DNA from: an uncultured Mediterraneibacter sp. | GTDB lineage: Bacteria; Bacillota; Clostridia; Lachnospirales; Lachnospiraceae | Length of the DNA stretch: 64,000 nt | Direction: 5' to 3' | NCBI GenBank assembly: GCA_934309345.1 | Contig: CAKRDD010000009.1 | Span: 38,261-102,260, forward strand | Shown here: one piece after another, positions 59,388 through 64,000 of the stretch | How positions within the stretch are numbered: the stretch's first letter is position 1 | Layout of the letters: each line of letters starts with the position of its first letter | The notes under the pieces: generated by a model | Told to the model about the DNA's origin: nothing | Seen by the model: the letters and a program-made list of their open reading frames with translations, nothing else | Database searches by the model: none | Made by a program: the position numbers and the translations under genes

Positions 59388-61640
59388 ATGAACATTCAGG
59401 AAACATTACAGCAGAAACTTGGCAAAGAGATCGCACAGGCTTCCAATGAAGAAATCTACGGAGCACTTCTTAGCATGGTGCAGGAAATGGCAGGAGAAAA
59501 GGAACGTACAGATAGTAAGAAAAAACTTTACTATATTTCCGCAGAATTTCTGATCGGAAAGCTGCTTTCTAACAACATGATCAACCTTGGCATCTTTAAT
59601 GAAGTAAAAGATGTACTTGCACAGAACGGTAAGAACATTGCAGAAATCGAAGAAGTAGAGCCGGAACCATCACTTGGTAATGGTGGACTTGGACGTCTTG
59701 CAGCATGCTTCCTTGATTCAATCGCAACACTTGGACTTGCTGGAGACGGTGTTGGATTGAACTACCATCTTGGACTTTTCAAACAGGAGTTTAAAAACAA
59801 TCTTCAGAGAGAAACTCCGAATCCATGGATCGAAGAAAAATCCTGGCTGAAAAAGAAAGATGTTGTTTATCCGGTATCTTTCAAGGGACTCAATGTAAAT
59901 GCGAGAATGTATGACATTGAGGTAACAGGATATAACAATAAGACAAATAAATTACACCTTTTTGATATTGACTCTGTAGATGAGACAATCGTAGAGGATG
60001 GAATTGCTTTTAATAAAGAAGATATCGAGAAAAACCTGACACTTTTCTTATATCCGGATGACAGTGATGAGAACGGAAGACTGCTTCGAATCTATCAGCA
60101 GTATTTCATGGTAAGTGCAGGAGCACAGCTGATTCTTGATGAATGTACAGCAAAGGGATGCAACCTTCATGATCTTGCTGATTATGCAGTAATCCAGATC
60201 AATGATACTCACCCGACAATGGTGATTCCGGAACTGATCCGTCTTCTTGTAGAAAGAGGATTGGACATGGATGAGGCAATTGAAGTTGTTTCCAAGACAT
60301 GTGCATACACAAATCATACAATCCTTGCAGAGGCACTGGAAAAATGGCCTGTATATTACCTGAAGAAGGTAGTTCCGCAGCTGATGCCGATCATCGAAGT
60401 ATTGGATGATAAAGTAAGAAGAAAATATGAAGATGAAAGCGTTTCTATCATTGACAGAAATGATACAGTTCATATGGCACACATTGATATCCATTATGGA
60501 TTCAGCGTAAATGGTGTTGCTTCTCTTCATACAGAGATTCTGAAAGAGACAGAACTGAATAACTTCTACAAGATTTATCCGGAGAAGTTTAACAATAAGA
60601 CAAATGGTATTACATTCCGTCGCTGGTTACTGCATTGTAATCCGGCTCTCACAGAGCTTCTTGATGAGCTGATCGGAGAAGGATACAAGAAAGATGCAGC
60701 TGAACTTGAAAAACTTCTTGCATTCAAGGATGATGATAAGGTTCTCGACAGATTAGTAGAGATCAAACATGCAAATAAAGAAGCACTGTGCAAATATCTG
60801 GAAGAGACACAGGGAGTAAAAGTAAGCCCTGATACAATCTTTGATATTCAGATCAAACGTCTGCATGAGTACAAACGTCAGCAGCTGAATGCATTATATA
60901 TCATTGATAAATATCTTGAGATCAAAGCAGGTAAGATTCCGGCAGCACCAGTGACAGCAATCTTTGGAGCAAAGGCAGCACCGGCTTATGTGATCGCAAA
61001 AGATATCATTCATCTGATTCTCTGCCTGCAGGAGATCATCAACAATGATCCAGAGGTAAGTCCATACCTGAAGGTTGTTATGGTTGAGAACTATAATGTA
61101 ACAAAAGCTGAAAAATTAATTCCGGCTTGTGACATTTCCGAGCAGATTTCACTTGCATCTAAAGAAGCCAGCGGAACAGGTAATATGAAATTCATGCTGA
61201 ACGGAGCTGTAACACTCGGAACAGAGGATGGAGCAAATGTTGAGATTCACGAACTTGTTGGAAACGATAACATTTTCGTATTCGGTGCTTCCAGTGATGA
61301 AGTAATCGAGCATTATGCAAAGGCTGATTATGTCGCAAGAGATTTCTATGAGAAAAATCCGGCAATCAAGGCAGCAATTGACTTTATTACAAGTGAGGAA
61401 GTTCTGAAAGTTGGAGAGAAAGAGAATCTTGAGAGACTGCAGCATGAGATTATCAGCAAAGACTGGTTTATGACTCTTCTTGACTTTGACAGCTATAAAG
61501 AAAAGAAAGAAGAAGCACTGAGAGCTTATGCAGACCAGAAAACATGGGCTAAGAAAGCACTTGTAAATATTGCAAAGGCAGGATATTTCTCATCTGACAG
61601 AACAATTGAAGAGTACAACAGAGATATCTGGCATCTGTAA
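59388..61640 (+). CDS. glgP: glycogen/alpha-glucan phosphorylase
   Basis: A 750-residue pyridoxal-phosphate enzyme. It releases glucose-1-phosphate from alpha-1,4-glucans. Landmarks: PSLGNGGLGRLAACFLDS, GDGVGLNYHLGLF, INDTHPTMVIPELIRLL, KTNGITFRRWLL, IQIKRLHEYKRQQLN, and the cofactor lysine Lys601 in SGTGNMKFMLNGAVTLGT. Slightly shorter than E. coli GlgP/MalP (about 800). It precedes malQ by 15 nt, the classic maltodextrin/glycogen breakdown pair. The leader upstream (59216-59387) is A+T-rich with no unambiguous promoter. Confidence 0.96.
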   Translation: MNIQETLQQKLGKEIAQASNEEIYGALLSMVQEMAGEKERTDSKKKLYYISAEFLIGKLLSNNMINLGIFNEVKDVLAQNGKNIAEIEEVEPEPSLGNGGLGRLAACFLDSIATLGLAGDGVGLNYHLGLFKQEFKNNLQRETPNPWIEEKSWLKKKDVVYPVSFKGLNVNARMYDIEVTGYNNKTNKLHLFDIDSVDETIVEDGIAFNKEDIEKNLTLFLYPDDSDENGRLLRIYQQYFMVSAGAQLILDECTAKGCNLHDLADYAVIQINDTHPTMVIPELIRLLVERGLDMDEAIEVVSKTCAYTNHTILAEALEKWPVYYLKKVVPQLMPIIEVLDDKVRRKYEDESVSIIDRNDTVHMAHIDIHYGFSVNGVASLHTEILKETELNNFYKIYPEKFNNKTNGITFRRWLLHCNPALTELLDELIGEGYKKDAAELEKLLAFKDDDKVLDRLVEIKHANKEALCKYLEETQGVKVSPDTIFDIQIKRLHEYKRQQLNALYIIDKYLEIKAGKIPAAPVTAIFGAKAAPAYVIAKDIIHLILCLQEIINNDPEVSPYLKVVMVENYNVTKAEKLIPACDISEQISLASKEASGTGNMKFMLNGAVTLGTEDGANVEIHELVGNDNIFVFGASSDEVIEHYAKADYVARDFYEKNPAIKAAIDFITSEEVLKVGEKENLERLQHEIISKDWFMTLLDFDSYKEKKEEALRAYADQKTWAKKALVNIAKAGYFSSDRTIEEYNRDIWHL

Positions 61641-61655
61641 GAGGAGGAGAAGAAC

Positions 61656-63149
61656 GTGAAAAGAGCGAGCGGAGTATTATTACCGGTATTTTCATTGCCA
61701 TCAAAATACGGAATTGGCTGTTTCTCAAAAGAAGCTTATAAATTTATTGATCAGCTCAAGGAAGCAGGTCAGAGTTACTGGCAGATTCTGCCGCTTGGAC
61801 CGACTGGATACGGGGATTCCCCGTACCAGTCTTTCTCCACATACGCAGGTAATCCATATTTTATTGATCTGAAGACATTGATCAAAGAAGGACTTCTGAC
61901 AAAAAAAGAATGTAAAGCGTATGATTTTGGAGATCAGGCAGACAGTATTGATTACGAGAAAATCTATAATTCGAGATTTAAAGTGCTGAAAAAGGCATTT
62001 GAGCGTTTCGAGAAAGATGAAGCATATGAAAACTTTATCAAAGAAAATGCGTACTGGCTGGATGATTATAGCCTTTACATGGCAATCAAAGACAGCAAAG
62101 GTGGAATCAGCTGGAATGAATGGGAAGATGCTCTGAAAAACCGTGAGGAAGCAGCACTTGAAAATGCAAGAGAAGAACTTGCGGAAGAGATTGATTTTTA
62201 CAAATTCCAGCAGTATGAATTCGATAAACAGTGGTCACAGCTTCATGCTTATGCAAATGAACAGGGAATTCAGATTGTTGGAGATATCCCGATTTATGTA
62301 GCATTTGACGGCGCAGATACATGGGCATCTCCGGAATTATTCCAGTTTGATGAAGAGAATAATCCGGTTGCAGTAGCAGGGTGTCCTCCGGATGATTTTT
62401 CTGCAACAGGACAGCTGTGGGGCAATCCGCTGTATAATTGGGAATATCATAAAAAGACAGGATACGACTGGTGGATCAAGAGAATCCGTCATTGCCTTAA
62501 ATTATATGATGTAGTAAGAATTGATCATTTCCGTGGATTTGACGAATATTATTCCATCCCTTATGGAAATGAAACAGCAATAGACGGAGCATGGATGCCT
62601 GGTCCGGGAATGGATCTATTCCGTACAATTGAAGAAAAGCTTGGCAAATTGAATATTATTGCAGAAGACCTTGGATTCCTGACAGAAAGTGTACTTCAGA
62701 TGTTGTCTGACAGTGGATTCCCTGGAATGAAGGTAGTTCAGTTTGCATTTGATCCAAACGGAGGTTCAACATATCTTCCGCACAATTACCCAGAGAATAG
62801 TGTTGTGTATACAGGTACTCATGACAACGATACAACAAGAGGCTGGTATCACAGCACAGACAAAGCAACAAGAGATTTCGCGAAAGAGTATATGAACGCA
62901 CAGCGCCTGGATGAAGATGATCTGGCGTGGGATTTCATCCGTCTTGCAATGAGCAGCAAGGCAAATCTTTGCGTGACACCAATGCAGGATTTACTGAACC
63001 TGGATGGCAAGGCAAGAATCAATGTACCGTCAACACTTGGCGGAAACTGGACTTGGAGAATGGAAAAAGGGCAGTTTGATAAAGAGACGGTGAAGAGGTT
63101 GAAGCGTATGACATGGTTGTACGAACGTCTTCCGAGAGAAGAAAAATAA
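61656..63149 (+). CDS. malQ: 4-alpha-glucanotransferase
   Basis: A 497-residue GH77 amylomaltase. It transfers glucan segments between chains so that phosphorylase has long enough substrates. The start GTG 61656 follows GAGGAGGAG. Motifs: LPVFSLPSKYGIG, WQILPLGPTGYGDSPYQ, GDIPIYVAFDGADTWA, the nucleophile Asp290 in VVRIDHFRGFDEYYS, the acid/base Glu in IIAEDLGFLTESV, and YTGTHDNDTTRGW. Full length. A terminator with a long T-run follows at about 63168. Confidence 0.96.
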   Translation: MKRASGVLLPVFSLPSKYGIGCFSKEAYKFIDQLKEAGQSYWQILPLGPTGYGDSPYQSFSTYAGNPYFIDLKTLIKEGLLTKKECKAYDFGDQADSIDYEKIYNSRFKVLKKAFERFEKDEAYENFIKENAYWLDDYSLYMAIKDSKGGISWNEWEDALKNREEAALENAREELAEEIDFYKFQQYEFDKQWSQLHAYANEQGIQIVGDIPIYVAFDGADTWASPELFQFDEENNPVAVAGCPPDDFSATGQLWGNPLYNWEYHKKTGYDWWIKRIRHCLKLYDVVRIDHFRGFDEYYSIPYGNETAIDGAWMPGPGMDLFRTIEEKLGKLNIIAEDLGFLTESVLQMLSDSGFPGMKVVQFAFDPNGGSTYLPHNYPENSVVYTGTHDNDTTRGWYHSTDKATRDFAKEYMNAQRLDEDDLAWDFIRLAMSSKANLCVTPMQDLLNLDGKARINVPSTLGGNWTWRMEKGQFDKETVKRLKRMTWLYERLPREEK

Positions 63150-63167
63150 AATAAAGTGATATACGAG

Positions 63168-63208
63168 AAAGGGGACTTTGATGAGTAGGGTCTCCTTTTT
63201 CTTTTTTT
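63168..63208 (+). terminator. glgP-malQ terminator
   Basis: AAAGGGGAC and GTCTCCTTT pair (with a G-U) around TTTGATGAGTAGG and lead into TTTTTCTTTTTTT. Confidence 0.8.
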
Positions 63209-63337
63209 GGACGTTTGGATTCATTATAGTCCAGGACTTTGACTTGATTTTATATTTATAGAATTTAAGTCATACTAATAGCAAGGCAGATGCTAATTTT
63301 CAGAATATTCTGAATTGTATAAAATATATAAAAAACA

Positions 63338-63366
63338 TTGACAATTAAAAACGGCTGTGATAAGAT
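63338..63366 (+). promoter_or_regulatory. rRNA operon promoter P1
   Basis: A perfect TTGACA (63338-63343), 17 bp, TAAGAT (63361-63366). Confidence 0.75.
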
Positions 63367-63510
63367 AACATTCGTCGCTGAGGAACAGCAAGGAAAACAA
63401 CAAAGTTACGGAAGATAAAAGAAGACGCGGAGGCGGGACATTCTTGATCGGAAGGAAACTGGAAGATTTAAAAATCAATGAAATGATTGAAAAATAAATC
63501 AAAAAAGTTG

Positions 63511-63539
63511 TTGACAAAGAGTTTTGAAAGTGATATCCT
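63511..63539 (+). promoter_or_regulatory. rRNA operon promoter P2
   Basis: A perfect TTGACA (63511-63516), 17 bp, TATCCT (63534-63539). GGCTGTCGC follows, near-repeated after P3. Confidence 0.75.
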
Positions 63540-63606
63540 AAATAGGCTGTCGCGTGAGACAGTAAAGGGAAGCTCGAAAAGAGCAAAAAGAAAAATAAAA
63601 AAGTTC

Positions 63607-63635
63607 TTGACAAAGACAAAAGCTTTTGATAGAAT
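63607..63635 (+). promoter_or_regulatory. rRNA operon promoter P3
   Basis: A perfect TTGACA (63607-63612), 17 bp, TAGAAT (63630-63635). The three promoters are followed by a leader containing TTGATAACTGAACAATAGAC and TTTCTTTAAGAGA, the latter resembling a boxA antitermination signal, about 110 nt before 16S rRNA. Confidence 0.8.
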
Positions 63636-63822
63636 ATAAAAGCTGTCGCTTGAAAAGAACGACACAGACAAAGAACCTTGATAACTGAACAATAGACAAC
63701 AACAACCCTTGAAAATTTCTTTAAGAGAAGATTTTTAAGAACGGTTTTTAAACAAACCAAAACAACAGTAAAAAGGGAAGAATTAGCTAGTTAGTTGGTT
63801 CTGAACTGGATACAAACACTTT

Positions 63823-64000
<178 letters not shown>

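Overview
The window comes from a low-G+C anaerobic Firmicute, most likely a gut Lachnospiraceae. The evidence is the 5' end of a 16S rRNA gene at the right edge (clostridial-type leader and V1 region), Shine-Dalgarno sites of the AGGAGG type throughout, the short clostridial form of ThiC, diaminopimelate dehydrogenase, and the pyrH-frr-uppS-cdsA-dxr-rseP housekeeping block. Genus cannot be fixed from about 180 bases of 16S.

Layout. (1) 1-2400 is accessory: a frameshifted Rpn-family nuclease gene and a compact three-gene cluster of unknown function (DUF4869-like protein, small P-loop protein, Cys/His-rich protein). (2) 2430-10855 is a complete galactitol locus: PRD/PTS-domain regulator, EIIA, EIIB and EIIC, galactitol-1-phosphate dehydrogenase, tagatose-6-phosphate kinase, tagatose-bisphosphate aldolase and a LacX/GalM-like mutarotase. 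(3) 10860-13204 holds further Rpn-gene debris between related hairpin repeats, then an ECF sigma factor with its membrane anti-sigma factor behind a recognisable ECF promoter. (4) 13303-15680 (minus) is thiW-thiC under a TPP riboswitch. (5) 15830-22261 is L-arabinose catabolism (araR, araD, araA, an FGGY kinase) with ddh inserted. (6) 22262-29283 contains a polysaccharide deacetylase, an ECF-transporter S component, two orphan bacterial-microcompartment shell genes, a HAD phosphatase, aroB/aroF (minus) and lrgAB. (7) 29400-37373 is the pyrH to rseP block followed by a peptidoglycan-binding protein and a transglutaminase-like protein. (8) 37450-41852 is carAB.

(9) 42724-57302 is the most interesting part. 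Four transcription units share a DNA motif near their start sites, made of two 12-bp palindromes (TATAACGTTATA-like and TAATACGTATTA-like) whose centres are 10 bp apart. They encode FraB/FrlB-type deglycase, FrlD/FraD-type kinase, FrlC-type epimerase, a second SIS protein, a YfcC/DcuC-type permease, a fused substrate-binding/permease amino-acid ABC transporter with its ATPase, an atypical amidohydrolase, an SGNH hydrolase, a BtpA/SgcQ-family protein, a second FGGY kinase and two paralogous GntR/UTRA regulators. This resembles an expanded system for Amadori compounds (sugar-amino-acid conjugates such as fructose-asparagine or fructoselysine): import the conjugate, phosphorylate it, cleave it to glucose-6-phosphate and an amino acid.

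(10) 57340-64000 has a PHP-domain phosphoesterase, an AraC regulator (minus), glycogen phosphorylase with 4-alpha-glucanotransferase, and an rRNA operon with three tandem promoters and the start of 16S rRNA. No CRISPR array, tRNA gene, prophage or intact insertion sequence was seen.
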